From contig JAKCWW010000866.1 of NCBI GenBank assembly GCA_026260175.1, positions 22,018 to 86,017 of the forward strand: a stretch of DNA of 64,000 nt. The letters are read 5' to 3'. Within the stretch, counting starts at the first letter, position 1, and every line of letters starts with the position of its first letter. Origin of the DNA: Reticulitermes lucifugus. Its lineage: Eukaryota > Arthropoda > Insecta > Blattodea > Rhinotermitidae. The notes beneath the pieces were generated by a model. It was not told the origin of the DNA. It searched no databases and saw only the letters and a program-made list of their open reading frames with translations. Both the position numbers and the translations under genes were made by a program. Positions 47,042-59,389 of the stretch are shown piece after piece.

Positions 47042-47189
47042 AAATTGTAGCGCCCAGAAAGCTGCAGACAATATATCATATACATTAAAATTTATAGCAA
47101 ATCCATCAGCTCCAAGAACTGTTCATCAAATAGGAAGCGTTATCACACGTTCAAACAAAACCCCGAGCCTGTTCCACGTACTGCAATAG

Positions 47190-47487
47190 TAAAATAAGGG
47201 GAAATAAGATGGTCGGGGACATGTGGCACAGTTGGGGGGGGGAGAAGAGAAATGCACAGCGTTCTGGTGGGGAAACCTGAAATAAGACCACTTCCAAGAC
47301 TCAGGCTTATATAGGTGGATAATAATAAAATTGATTTTGAAAAAAAAAACGAGATGGCATTCACCGGATTTATCTAGTTCAGGACTGAGGCAAGTGGCAG
47401 ACTCTTGTGAACACGCAGTAAATGTTCGGGTTCCACATATGCAGGGTAATTTCTTGATTAGCTGAGGAGTTGGTAGCTTATCAAAAG
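47190..47487 (+). mobile_element. LINE family 1, 3' fragment
   Basis: Diverged copy: AATAAGATGGTCGGGGACATG (the MRWAGHV region), TTCTGGTGGGGAAACCTGAA, GTGGATAATAATAAAATTGA, CTCTTGTGAACACGCAGTAA and the 3' UTR TGCAGGGTAATTTCTTGATT, ending at GCTTATCAAAAGGATTC. A run of eight G and an A9 run interrupt it. It stops before the CCATGGAG end, replaced by a GGTT array. Confidence 0.75.
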
Positions 47488-47563
47488 GATTCGGTTGGTT
47501 GGTTGGTTGGTTGGTCAGGTATGTATGTATGTATGTATGTAGGTAGGTAGGTATGTAGGTCGA
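47488..47563. repeat. (GGTT)n-(GTAT)n-(GTAG)n compound microsatellite
   Basis: GGTT x4-5, then TATG x5 and GTAG x3, directly attached to the LINE fragment. It probably evolved from the LINE's GTTA-type tail. Confidence 0.85.
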
Positions 47564-50500
47564 CTCAATCCTCAAATATCAAATTTCATGAAAACACATC
47601 CAGTGGGAGCCGAGTTGTTCCATGCGGACAAACATGATAAAGGTACCAGTCGTTTTTCGAAATTTTGCGAACGCGCCTAAAAATGGAGTTTCCGAAAAAT
47701 ATTAAGCAAACACCCTCTATGGAAATCTGTTATGATATCTGCTGGCAAACACATTGATTTTCCTTAACAGTGCGTAGACTATAATTTGTTAGCAGAGACA
47801 CGGCTACTTAGTATAGCAATGTCAAACTTGCTTGGCTACCTTACCTATTACCAACACGCCATCACACAAAAAGGAAAGCATCTGTCAGTGTGATGCATTG
47901 TGACGACACAACACAAACAGGCGGCTTTATTATGATTATTTTCTTCTCCTCTTCTCGTTTATTTATAACACCTTTAACCAGACCTCTCTCTTCCCCACAG
48001 CAGAGAAATTCAGCTTCAAATATGTTCACCACACTCTGACAGAGAGATGTATGGGGCCATAAATACGCAGTGACACTACAAGTCTAGAAAAGTGCAATAG
48101 ATAAAAGGTCGTAAATATCATCCATGGAATTATGGTTTGCAGGGAACATTCTTCAAGTAAAATAACGGATCCAGAGTTAGTTACGCTGATAGACGTTAGC
48201 GCCGAATTTCTGTAAGCCTCTCCCTTTCTCTGAAAGTCTAGCTACTGGCCTTAAAGATCTCATGTCCGCAGGTTCAGTCCTCCTTAACTGAATGCAGATA
48301 ATATGGCTGAAGAGGTTAAAATACACAGACACAAAAGAAAGGACCATGTGAATAGGAGGTGTGAAGATTGTGTGGAATTGCAAACGTATGGGAAGACCAA
48401 ACGCGCGCGCGGACATGATAACACAAGAAACCGGTCTTCCTTTATAGCTTAAGATATTAGGCTACATACATAAATATTTACGTACCTTTTATTTCCATCA
48501 TATATTCGTACTTGTCTATAAAAAATTAACAAGGATAATAAATAGTAGATATGTTACACTGCAGGTAGCAAATAACCATAACGACAAATATACTGCTATA
48601 AAATATTCAATCGTTCACACTCAGTCCTTATTGTGCTGAACACATCACCTTGCTTCTTTACATACTTGTTTGCAATTGCTAGCCATGAACTCTGTGCCAC
48701 CCATTAGCCCTGCACTCAGCAAGAACACACACATTATTTTACCTCAGTTTAGATTGTCTATTTATAAATTCATGATGTGATGCTGGACAATTATGATTGA
48801 TCTCTCATAACGTCATGACAGAATCTAAGAAGTTACAAAAGTAGCATGAAACAGGTTTCTCCAACGATTTTGTGAAAACTTTCTGATCAGTCATTTTAGA
48901 TCTAGTGTGGAAGTGCACGAAGGTCAACACAAGGAAATCGCCGGACATCATATCTTTCGTATTACAGGGCGAGTCTTTGCCACCCCACATACAAAATATA
49001 ACATTCTTTAAACCACCCATTCTGGCACCTGCAATGGATCTGATGGTGCCAGGTTAATTAACTCAGATTGTCATTTACTTCCCACCGCAACCAAACAAAC
49101 CACTCTGTGACGTCAAGCAAAACCCAAGCTTAATCGTAACCACGGTAACTGGCGTGATTCACTCAATCACTCACACAATGATACGTTATGCAGAGGAACA
49201 CACACGTCCATTTAGCCGAAGTGGTCTCGGTCTTTCAGGTTTTCGAACTGCATTTGGTAATGACTTCTCACGCCTCATAAGCGTTAGACGTCCTGCCCCT
49301 TTAGTATTGCTTGACTTAATCACAGGATTACGGTATATAAACAGGCCTAGAACAAATTATAAACTCATCACAGGCCACAAAACTATATAGAAATATATGA
49401 AGTTGTCACAGGGTTGAGTCGCGTACGCAGATACGTACAACTTCCACAATGATTTCACAATTCATGCACTTCTTCGCAGCACGTACAATAAATTAAGTAA
49501 AGGCGTTAATTTCAACAAGCTAAAAGAGTTTTTTCTCAATTGAGAGTGGCAAGACTGCATTCCTTTACGCCCCAGTGGCCACACAATAAAGAAAAACTTA
49601 AGATCGACCGAAAAAATGAGTACAGTTTCCGAATATATTTCCGTACTAATTAAATTTGCAACCTAAAAGTTAAAATGGCATAACCATTACTCCCCATAAT
49701 ATAAAACGTTTATAAACTTTTCAGAAGTTGTAACACTGTGCCATTATCAAACTCTTCAGCAAATCACCCCCGCCTCTCACCAAATTCCTGTGTATATATT
49801 CCGCTTGAGCCACCCAGCTAATGAGCCATTCAAGCTATGACGTCACGAATGTCATCATCAAGCCGTGAGTGTCAGTGAATCTCTGTCGACATTCTTTCCA
49901 CCCTTCCCGGTCTTAAAGAATTCATCCGACAAACTCCAGTGCCTACATGATTTATATGCCTAGGAAAGAAATTTACTTGGATACGCACTAAGAAAACTGA
50001 GAGAGACAGAAAAAGAGAGGCAAAGAGATGGGGGGGGGAAAGAGGTAATTTCCAGTGAAGTGAAGGAGAAAATGAGGTTGCAATGAGCGGAATGCAGGCG
50101 CGGAGTTAAGACACTGAAGGCAACACCAGACTCCACAGTCCATACATACATACATAGTACACATTACGTATTACACTGCACCAATGTCAGATCATATTAC
50201 GTCTGAGTCCCTTTCTGTTACAAAAATGACTGGAAATGGATTGCAGGTATCATATCCTGCACAAGTCCTTACACTTCCCAGACGGACTAAAGACTGAGCC
50301 AGGAAAGCACTATTAAAATGACAGTAAAGAACGCCTTTCAAAATGCAGGTTACTCCGACTTACGGACCTTCGGTTAGTGCGTTCTTTTGCACACCGAGAC
50401 GACTATTGGTCTCGTGATGTCCGCCCCGTCTGTCCACGTGAAACAGCGCGATTCACTAGAAGAAACGCAACGCATCCTTACTGTTACTTAAAGTTTAAGG

Positions 50501-51725
50501 ACAAACAATACCGTGGCGTCAAATTTCGTTTCCCACGACCGTAAGTACATCGTTAGTTGAAGTGCAGCTGTATGTGAACTTCAGATTTGTACAACAGATT
50601 TGTCTGCTGCGCACTTGCTCAATAAACCTTACGGAAAGTCTCAATATTTAATGTGCGTTGAGCTTTCACCTTTAACCGATAGCAGCTCTATCCTGTTCCT
50701 GTTCAATGGATGAGACGCAAGGCGAATTCCCAAAGTAGAAGTCAGTTAAGTCCCCTCGCCCCAACAAGGAGGTCCCGACATCTATGTTAATGTTAATTAG
50801 CCTCAGGGAGATGTTCGGGAGGGGGGGGACAGTCTCGGCATAAGACATGTTGGCAGCACTCCCCTGACATTGTTTCTACTGCCACCTTCACTAATAGAGT
50901 TGTAAGACACGAGCAATTGATGCTTCCTACATAATTGAACAGTGCGTCAATAAAAACACAAGGTATTTACATCGCAATTTAACACAGACCGTTCAACTCA
51001 GTAGATCGAAAGGGCACAGCAACCTTTATGCACATTCTATGACATTAAAATATTAAACACTTATTAGCTGAGTCAACTGCACACCTAGAAAGTAAAAAAA
51101 AAGTTTCTTTTTTGCAGTGGGCAGCCCCCATAACATTATTACGCACTTCCTAGCAGTACTCATCTAGTTCTCTCGCTTAATAATATTCAGACCCATAACG
51201 TTGACTGTTCTCTTTGTATGAGCCTCTCACTTTTTTCTCACTTTATATACAAATTTTCCTACATTCCTCAATTTTGTAATTTTGGTGCAATATCAGTTTT
51301 CTTCATTCCTATCTCTTCACTTAAACTTAGCCGCTCCCCTTCCAAAAAAAATTCCTCCATCTTTGTGTCTCTGGACATTTTTGGAGCACAGTATACGAAC
51401 GGTTATCTCTTTACCGCGGCACAATGCACACAGGCTATACTCTAGTCCAGCCAACCCCTTATCCTCTTTAATTTCCAAATTTGAGTTCTACACCAAGTTA
51501 CCCACTCCTCTCGTTTCTATTACACCATATTACATAATTCTTCCCACTCCACCCTTCTTTAATTTCACAATAATAAATTAACGAACGGCATTCAATGTGA
51601 AGTACTTCTTACAAACAGCGACAATGCCTATCGCTCTTAGAAAATTTTTGTATGTACGTTTTTGACTCGCGAGCATTTCTCAACAAAAGAACTGCCTTGG
51701 TAAAAATCGCAAAAAAGAATCCATG
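47564..51725. other. No gene; weak dispersed-repeat similarity at 47570-47700
   Basis: ATCAAATTTCATGAAAACAC echoes (reversed) the TTTTCATGAAATTT word of the 23.3-kb repeat. Purine-rich plus strand at 49980-50080 (G8 run) and T+C-rich at 51210-51560; no gene recognised. Confidence 0.45.
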
Positions 51726-52384
51726 GTCATATTCGCAAAAGCAAATATTCCCAGATCATCTTTATAAACAAACACAATTGCAGTGATTATATTCGTGCAG
51801 ATAATTAAATGAGGTCACACTTATAAAAAGCAAATATCTTGGACGCATTCATAAATAAAAACAATGAAGTCACAATCATAAATCAGAACAATTGCCGAGA
51901 TGACATTTATAAATAAAATGTAGTGTCGTGCTTCAAATGCACGTAAAAGACTGCTGCACGATCACTAACATGCAAACCACCGTCGTTAATTCAAACACAA
52001 AGGAGCATCATTGACGAGACAGCATCCTTAAGTGACAACAACTGACTTGATCGCACTCATAAATAGAATCAACAGTCGCCGTAACATTCATAAGCAGAAA
52101 CTTTCGGAAATTAAAGTACTTTCCGTGGCTGCATTCATAAAAAAAACAGCCTTTGCCACGATCATAAATAAGACAAAGTGTCGTAGTTTCAAACACAAAA
52201 TAACAAAACCTGCCATGATTAAAACATCAGTAAAAAGAGAAACATATCCATAAACAAAATCAAATAACAACAATCGTCACGGCCACGGTGATAATTAAAA
52301 GCATTTGTTGTGGCTGCATTCATAAGAACAAAATTCGTAGTCTCCTTCATAAATGAAAGCAATTTTAGACACATTCTTAAATAA
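51726..52384. repeat. Decayed minisatellite, unit about 27-35 bp, about 18-20 copies
   Basis: A repeating theme CATTCATAAATAAAACAAT followed by TGTCGTGGCTG recurs every 27-35 bp (for example near 51847, 51879, 52037, 52069, 52130, 52160, 52317, 52348). Many units are heavily mutated, and the phase is best kept by the CATAAATA word. The array continues for part of one unit after the LINE at 52405-52773. No frame is preserved, so it is unlikely to be coding. Confidence 0.65.
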
Positions 52385-52793
52385 TTGAAATTGTAGCGAT
52401 AACTAACTAACTAACTAACTCCATGGAGCAGAGTCCTTCTTGAGAAGCTAGCAGGTCGTCAGTTAGTCAAGAAATTACCCGCATTTTATGGAACCCGAAG
52501 GTTCACTGCCGCATTCACAAGAGCCCGCCACCTGTCCCTGTCCTGAGCCATATAATCCAGTCCATGCCCTCCATCCCACTTCTTGAAGATCCATTTTAAT
52601 ATTACCCTCCCATCTATGCCTGGGACTTCCAAGTGGTCTCCTTCCCTCAGGTCTCCCCACCAAAATCCTGTACGCACCTCTCCCCTCCCTCATAGTGCTA
52701 CATGCCCCGCCCACCTCATTCTTTTTTATTTAATCACACGAATAATATTTGGCGATGAGTACAGAGCATTAAGTTGAAATTGTAGCGATAACT
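52385..52793 (-). mobile_element. 5'-truncated LINE family 1 with perfect 20-bp TSD
   Basis: TTGAAATTGTAGCGATAACT occurs at 52385-52404 and 52774-52793, a perfect 20-bp target-site duplication. The insert (52405-52773, minus strand) has a GTTA tail, CTCCATGGAGTT, the 3' UTR and the C-terminal coding end. In one frame it reads [20 protein letters not shown] and KMDLQEVGW, in the next frame [15 protein letters not shown]. It therefore has one frameshift, and it is truncated just upstream of the MRWAGHV region. It is the youngest-looking LINE copy in the window. Confidence 0.9.
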
Positions 52794-52829
52794 TTCGTAA
52801 ATACTACAGTTTGCCCCCAAACTGTGACC

Positions 52830-53984
52830 ATGTTGACTGAAAAGAAACGTCCAAACCCAGATTAAGTGAACAACAATCTGACACGTCGGTATGTCTGTAC
52901 TTGTCCAAACTGTTTCGCTTAATATTTCAGCGCATACAGTAACTTCTGTGGAAATTTATGTACATTTACGTGTATTTATGCAAGTATATATGTATTGTAT
53001 TATTTATTTCCTGATAAGATTCAATGGTCGTCGCATATAATTCCTACTGCTTGGCTACTTGACCTGTGACATAATACGTTTAAAAGGTTTAGTTAGTCCG
53101 TCACTTATTAGCTGAGATCTAATTAAAATGTGCAGAGTATAATCATCTACTTCAGTAGCATAGAGGTACAAAGAAATAGCGGAACAAGAAAAGAATCTAC
53201 AAGACTCAAATAAATATCATGAAAAGAATGAAACACTCGGATGGCAATGAAATAATGTATATCCGTTAGCTTTTAGAATTTTCCTGCCTTCAGATCTGCG
53301 TAGAAAGAAACTCCACGTAAATGAGAGGAACTGGCAAAGAAATAAAAAACACAATTGAAAACTTTGCTAAAAAGGTCTTCCATGTAGTAGAAGCTTTCTT
53401 TCTTTTTACTGGAAACATTTTGTATGATGTTCTACGGAAAACAGAACTCAAAGAATAATTCACAAAGAATTGGAATTCAGAAAGAAATTCTTTTAGTGAT
53501 TAATATAAAGATTGAATTATGAAGCAACAAACTTTAATCCAATCACCTTAACCAAGTCCAATGAACTGCCTATGGCGGAAACGGAAAATTACGTTGATAA
53601 AGTACTAAATGTCCAATAGAAGGTTTAAAGAAAAATAACGTGGTTTCATCTACAAAAATTTAAGATACAAATTGGTAAAAAGATGTATTACAATTTAAAT
53701 TACTCGTTTACCAAATATGTTTCTTTTGGATTGCACAGCGCGTTACTCTATTTTCATTTACTGAACACACAAACACGCTGCTTGCTACATAGCTAATAAC
53801 ACTGCAGACATTACTCTGTAACAAATTATGTTTCTTTGCATTTCTTTATTTATTTTCCATATCTAAAATGCCTTTAAGCCATTTGTGGACTAAACTAATT
53901 CCTAAATTTTACGCCAAGCAGATTTATGTGACCTGCATCAGTTTTTAAGGAACTTGGGGAACTTCGATTTCACCTCCATTTAAA
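52830..53984. other. No gene seen
   Basis: AT-rich sequence with no recognisable feature. Confidence 0.5.
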
Positions 53985-54125
53985 AGAGCAGTTACTTCTT
54001 GACCCTTGAAGACGGGGCCGATAGGTTGTCCCGAAACGTCGGTACAGAATTACCGCTCTATACTGCGTAATATCCCAAAAGAGCGCAGATCTCATCGAAA
54101 TCACGGCGAAAGCCTGAAGCCACGT
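53985..54125 (+). repeat. Right-half copy of the 34.3-kb inverted-repeat element
   Basis: TTGACCCTTGAAGACGGGGCC, TAGGTTGTCCCGAAACGTCGG, CTGCGTAATATCCCAAAAG and AGATCTCATCGAAATCACGG match the right arm at 34417-34545. CTTGAAGA 54005-54012, GAAAC 54033-54037 and GTC 54038-54040 are intact, and ACC/GGT can form stem I. The left arm is absent. Confidence 0.65.
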
Positions 54126-55638
54126 AAACGTCGAATTCTTACCTAAGCATTAATCGACCGATCTTCGAAAACCAAACGCGATTTGTTCTTGAGTGTAAAT
54201 GGTCGTATTCCTAAATACCCCCTTGTTGCACTAAACCATCTAGTAATGCAGTGTTACAATGATTAAGCACTTCAATTGACGCATAACGTGTTTGTCATCC
54301 ATGCACGTCTGTCCCTGAGGAAAACAGTGCTGTTAAATTAACGTCGCGTGCATTCGATAATCTGATATCAGTGGAAAGAACATCGTAACAGTTTGTTTTC
54401 ATTAGTTTGCCTAACTACGCTTTCTCATCTGCATCTGCGACACTGTGTTGAACGGTACAATGAATGAGCAAATATGCAGGTGGTAGTGGCCATTATCTGT
54501 TTTGAGGTAATACATCAGCATTTACCTATACAGACGCAAGCACGCACGCAAAAATCCTCCAGTCGGCAGTGCAGAGTTCTTACAAACCCACCTCACAAAT
54601 CAGTTATGCTTTAGAAGGCACCAGCCCTGACGCACATACTAATGTCTAACGCAATACTGTGTACTTACTGCATTTAACGTCACTCACGGTCTCTATTTTT
54701 CCCTAACTTTCTCTCCTGTTATTGCGGCGTTATTCTCATTTTCTTTGTTTTCTTAATCTTATAGTCACTTACCTTGCAACCCCTCACTGTTATTTTCTGC
54801 ATCTCTTATATTATGGTCTTTACTTCTAGTTATTTGATTCATTTCCTCTCTTTTGTTGCCTTTCATTCATTACCTATTATTTCCTTCTTCACGACTGTTT
54901 ATTTTATCCTTTCTTTCTCAGTTACACTGTTTATTTCCATTATGTTATCTCTTTTTGTTTTCGTCCGCTTATGTATCCACTCGTATGAGCTATCTTGTAA
55001 GTGTACGTTTCCTTCAAAACGAAATATCCACGTCTACCCATTATTTATAAGGAAAATCCCAGGATAAAACCGAATCTTATCCCCTTTACATACCCTCCCC
55101 CCCACCTCAAACACAATCTCCCGTTTCTCCTGGTATTCGGATCCTCTTTCGCTCATCTTCTTTTTTCCCCTTTTCCTCCCCTTCCCCTATTGTCATTGTC
55201 TGTAGTTTCCTCCGAAACGTCTTGCAAGAGAAGTGACGATCAATGCGCGTCCTAGCGAGGACACCGGACAGACGCGAGATGGATTCGCTGTTCCGTGCAA
55301 GAGCACACGACACGCGCCCCTTTCTTCTTTTGTCTGGGGAATACGCTTCTTTTTACAGCAAGAGTGAACTAAATACTGCAACGTATATGTAGATCTTGGA
55401 CATATGACAGCTTAACACATACACCATTATCGTATCTGATAAACATACGTCATATTACGAGTTGTGGGTCCTTTCTACAAATCACTCAGTAAGTACCGTA
55501 CCTGCATCAAATCGTTAGCATTAACCTGAAGAACGATTAAATAAGCGGAATATGTGTTAAGCACAGATAAAATGACAAACACGTTCAAACGCTTGGTTCG
55601 ATAAACGTATGAGTACAAAACATGTGACGCAAAGCGTA
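54126..55638. other. No gene; pyrimidine-rich tract 54690-55200
   Basis: Strong T+C bias on the plus strand gives F/L/S-rich frames (54774-55255). On the minus strand TTGCAAG|GTAAGTG near 54772 is donor-like, but such matches are expected by chance. Confidence 0.45.
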
Positions 55639-55990
55639 CATTAACTAACTCCAAGGAGCTGAGTCCTTCTTGACAAGCTAATAGTTCCTCAGCTAGTCAC
55701 GAACTATCCGCATTTCATGGAACACGAAGGTTCATAACCGTGTCCACAACAGCCCGCCATTGATCCATATTCAGAGGCTCATAAATCCAGTACACGTCCT
55801 CCCATCCTACTTCTTTAAGATTCATTTTAATATTAACCCCATCTACACCTAGATCTTCGAAGTCGCCTCTTTCCTTCAGGTTTCCGTACCAAAACACTAT
55901 ATGCACTTCTCGACTTCCCCATATACGCCAGATGTCCTGCTCATGTCACGATCCTTAATTTCATCACCCAGATAATATTTAGTGATGCGT
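55639..55990 (-). mobile_element. LINE family 1, 3' fragment
   Basis: Minus-strand copy with GTTA tail remnant and CTCCAAGGAG at the 55641 end, the 3' UTR and coding remnants (frame pieces KMNLKEVGWEDVYWI and RAVVDTVMNLRVP). It runs to the NIIR region (plus strand ATAATATTTAGTGATGCGTA). GCGTACA at 55634-55640 and 55987-55993 could be a short TSD but also overlaps LINE sequence. Confidence 0.8.
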
Positions 55991-56153
55991 ACACTTCAGC
56001 AAGCTTTTCAGGGCCCAAATTTCGAAAACCCACAGCCTATGTTCCTCCTTTAAAATGAGTCCTTAAGTTTAACACCCACAAAAAACAAGAGGCAAAATTA
56101 CTGTTCTGTATAATTTAATCTTCATATTTAGATGGCAAATGCGAAGACAAACG

Positions 56154-56225
56154 ATTATGAACTGAATGGTAACAGGCATTATGAACTGAATGGTAACAGG
56201 CATTATGAACTGAATGGTAACAGGC
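56154..56225. repeat. Perfect 24-bp tandem repeat, 3 copies
   Basis: Three identical 24-bp units (56154-56177, 56178-56201, 56202-56225) beginning ATTATGAACTGAATGG and ending TAACAGGC. On the minus strand one frame reads MPVTIQFI three times. The identity of all units implies very recent expansion. Confidence 0.95.
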
Positions 56226-57634
56226 ATTCCCTGAATATCGTCTGCTTTTAACTTCGTCATGCATGGAGTCTGATTTATTAGTGTTGCTACCAAATTTGAA
56301 ATTTGCCACACACTCACAGTATTTCTTAGTTCTCTTTACGATGTACTTTGTATGTATAGAAGAAGGATATTTAAAAGTTACCCTCTGTTTAACAACCATG
56401 CTCTCAGAGCGTGAAGGCAAAGCTCCATACATTCCAAATGATCCGGACAAACATACGCTTTAACATGCCTTAATCACGACATGCCCGTATGGATAGTTTC
56501 CGTAATTGTGGTTATTAACCTGCAGTTCGCCAGTAGCACGGAATTACTTGAACAAGCGAAAGTAATTAAATATCTGCCAGTAGATAAAAGCATAAATGTA
56601 ATAAAGTATGTTCATAATCCGAAAGGAAAGGCATATTTCAGGTAAACAATAGTGACTGGACGAACCACTAAGTGACTGAATCAGTAAGTGTGCCAATGAC
56701 TGTATTAATCTGTTTCGTAAAACGCACAACAAATTCACAGAATTAAACTTACAACTTTAAATTCGTCCAGATATTACAGATACGTAAATTAATTTTGGTA
56801 TTTGGAACTTGGTGTAAAGGTATACCAGTATAAATCTGGGAACTTGTTTTAGCCATCCTTACGATAGTTAACTGAGCTGTTTCTTCGTCAGCAAGGAGCG
56901 TCTAACGAGATGGGAAGACGCTCACGAATGTTAACTACGTAATGACGTCAGGGAAAGCGTCCTATTTGCTAAGACGTTATACCGAAAATAAGGAGCAAAA
57001 TTATGACAGAACCTCACACGATAGTCGATAATCCAACCCATGTTCCAGCTGCATATCCTACAATGTATGCAGCCTAAGTAGCGTTATAACTCCATTTAAC
57101 TGCTTAGTTTTATCATTCTTACGCCGAAAATAAGTTGGATTCATACTCCGATACTGCACCAGCGTCTGGCGATATGTCCATTTTAATGCAAAAACTCTGC
57201 TGCCTAAATGTTTTACAGTCACGAATGTCGTTTCATCCAGTCACTGCTCTCGCTTGCCACAAGTTAACACTTAATCCACAATCATTTTATTACGCTCTGG
57301 CAGTAAGTTGGCGAATTTCATTACTTTCATGGCACGACAGACGGATACAATTTCATGAGACCCAGCCACTGATAAAATTCAACAAAGCCCATACATGAGT
57401 GCATTTAAACCTCCGAAACGTCGTACATAAAAAGGTAAGTCACCAATTAAGGAAGATGTTTAGGGGGTGTAAGTTTTTAAGTAATAATCATGCAATGTTA
57501 AAGAATATCTTATTTTTTGTATAACAGTCCCACATTTCAAATAATTTAGTCAAATTCACCACAAGTTTCCTGGTTTCATTAGAATAAAATATTTTCGGAT
57601 TGCCTTTATGTCTTTATTGTACTGACTAATGCTG
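56226..57634. other. No gene seen
   Basis: No recognisable feature. Confidence 0.5.
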
Positions 57635-57912
57635 AAGATCGCCGATCCCAGTGGCCGCGCGGTCGGGCGTGGGTCTGCGGCCGCTCGCTTGCTGGGATTG
57701 ATGGTTCGAATCCCACCGGGGGCATGGATGTCTGTCTCTTGTGAGTGTTGTGTGTTGTCAGGTAGAGGTATCTGCGTCAGGTTGATCACGCGTCCAGAGG
57801 AGTCCTACCCAGTGTGGTGTGTCTAAAATGTGTGATCGCGAAACCTCGAAAAATGAGGAGGCCTAGGCCCCCAAGGGGCTGTCGAGCCATAGGAAAAAAA
57901 TTCTTAAGATCG
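57635..57912 (+). mobile_element. SINE family B, nearly intact copy
   Basis: The element (about 57641-57900) starts GCCGATCCCAGTGGCCGCGC with an A-box-like TGGCCGCGCGGTC and a perfect B box GGTTCGAATCC at 57704-57714. The body includes GTGTGGTGTGTC and GAGGAGGCCTAGGCCC, and it ends CAAGGGGCTGTCGAGCC plus AGGAAAAAAA. AAGATCG at 57635-57641 and 57906-57912 is a probable short target-site duplication. It is the reference for the gapped copy at 27651-27955. Confidence 0.85.
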
Positions 57913-59328
57913 AAACATGATGCACGCACATCTCAGACGAAATTCTATCAACAAAGAATCTGCAGTTGTCCCGGATACGCTGGCAGATCTATTCCTTAAA
58001 CTGAATACATGTTACAACCAATGGCCACCTACAGCACGCATCATCAACCATATTCGTCAGCCGTCCTTTGAATCTTCCTACCCATTCGTAAACAATCGAA
58101 CTGTCTTTATTTCAACATTTCACTAATTTTTGTATTAATTTCCTATAACAATCGGTTCAAGTATTGTCATATTTTGATGATTTCCATACATGGACTGAGC
58201 AGCCAAGTTAGGCGTGTCACATCATTGTCATCAGTCAAAAGACAACGAGAAATAACTGGAGCAAACGAGTAAAGGTCCACGTTCTTTAGGGCCGCCACAA
58301 TTTTCAGTCCTGCAAAAGCTCCTTTCAGACAGGTTAAAAAACTTTTACTTCTGTTTATTAGAATGGCGTTTTTAAGAATAACATGTTCAATAAAAATGCA
58401 TATGTAAATAAACACGACTGAATAATTGGAACAAATATTTATAAAGACAAAAGATTTCTGTGTAAAATTTGTGGCAAAGAGAAGTAAGCGAAGTGGTTTT
58501 TCTTCGCCAAACATTGTTGGACGAGTGATACACAATGTTTCATGTTCTTGAAATGTAGTGGGTGGGGTTTAAGCTGAAAGGAAAAGAATAAGAGAGTCAG
58601 AAATATTATTAAAAGATGGGGATCCGGTTTAGTGATGAAAAACGTTGGGAATACAGAATGGACAAGAAGGGGAAATGGTTCATTTCGTGTTCGACAGGCG
58701 ATTGTGTGCCTTTTCAAAAGCAAAGAATTTGAAAGGAACGGCTCCCCTTCTGTGTGTAAAAAACAGATATTGAGAATGAGATTTAAGATTGATAAAAGTT
58801 TTGTTCAGCCACCTCTTTCTCCTCCTCTCCTTCCCCCATCTCAACCAAAAGAGCATAATTGTATAATTGAGTTCCGCCTGGCGTTGATTGTAACTTGAAG
58901 GTGTTCGCTCACAAGGGATGAAATACAGTAAAGAAAAATATATAGATGAAGTTGAGAGAGCGAAAATGAATTTGAGGGTTGTGGTAGAAATTAGAAAGGA
59001 GGGTGTAAAATAGTAATGTGCCATAAGTGTGGGTGTCAGTGACAGTGATGGAGAGGCGCAGCGTTGAGAAGAGGGGCTGTTGCAGCCTGCAGAGGGCAGC
59101 GACCGGTTGAAGGCAAAGTGACGATCTGAGTGAAGACGTAGAATTTAAACAGATGTCGCTAGGTCGACCGGAAAGTGGCGCCAGTGGCTCCATAGCCAGT
59201 GAACGTGGCAAGTAGACTGCTGACGAATTAACAACATTAAAAATAAACACCATTGTCTGTACATGTGTGCGGTGTATGTTTGTAATATTCTAAATCGCCT
59301 GTACACTGTGAACAATGAATAGGTTTAA
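57913..59328. other. No gene seen
   Basis: Overlapping short frames only. The block 59040-59220 is somewhat GC-richer (GGTCGACCGGAAAGTGGCGCC) but not recognisable. Confidence 0.45.
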
Positions 59329-59385
59329 AATTGTTTACGTATGTATGTATACGTATGTATTACATGTTTATTTATTTATTTCGTG
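59329..59385. repeat. (GTAT)n and (TTTA)n microsatellite
   Basis: ACGTATGTATGTATACGTATG then TTTATTTATTTATTT. Confidence 0.8.
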
Positions 59386-59389
59386 GTGT

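Noticed and set aside
54760-54805. Minus-strand ATG followed by ten codons and AAG|GTAAGTG
   Set aside because: GGTAAGT is expected about eight times in both strands of this window, and no acceptor or conserved peptide supports an exon.
57641-57720. Possible functional tRNA gene
   Set aside because: A and B boxes belong to SINE family B; the sequence continues into the SINE body and poly(A), with no anticodon arm or acceptor stem pairing visible.
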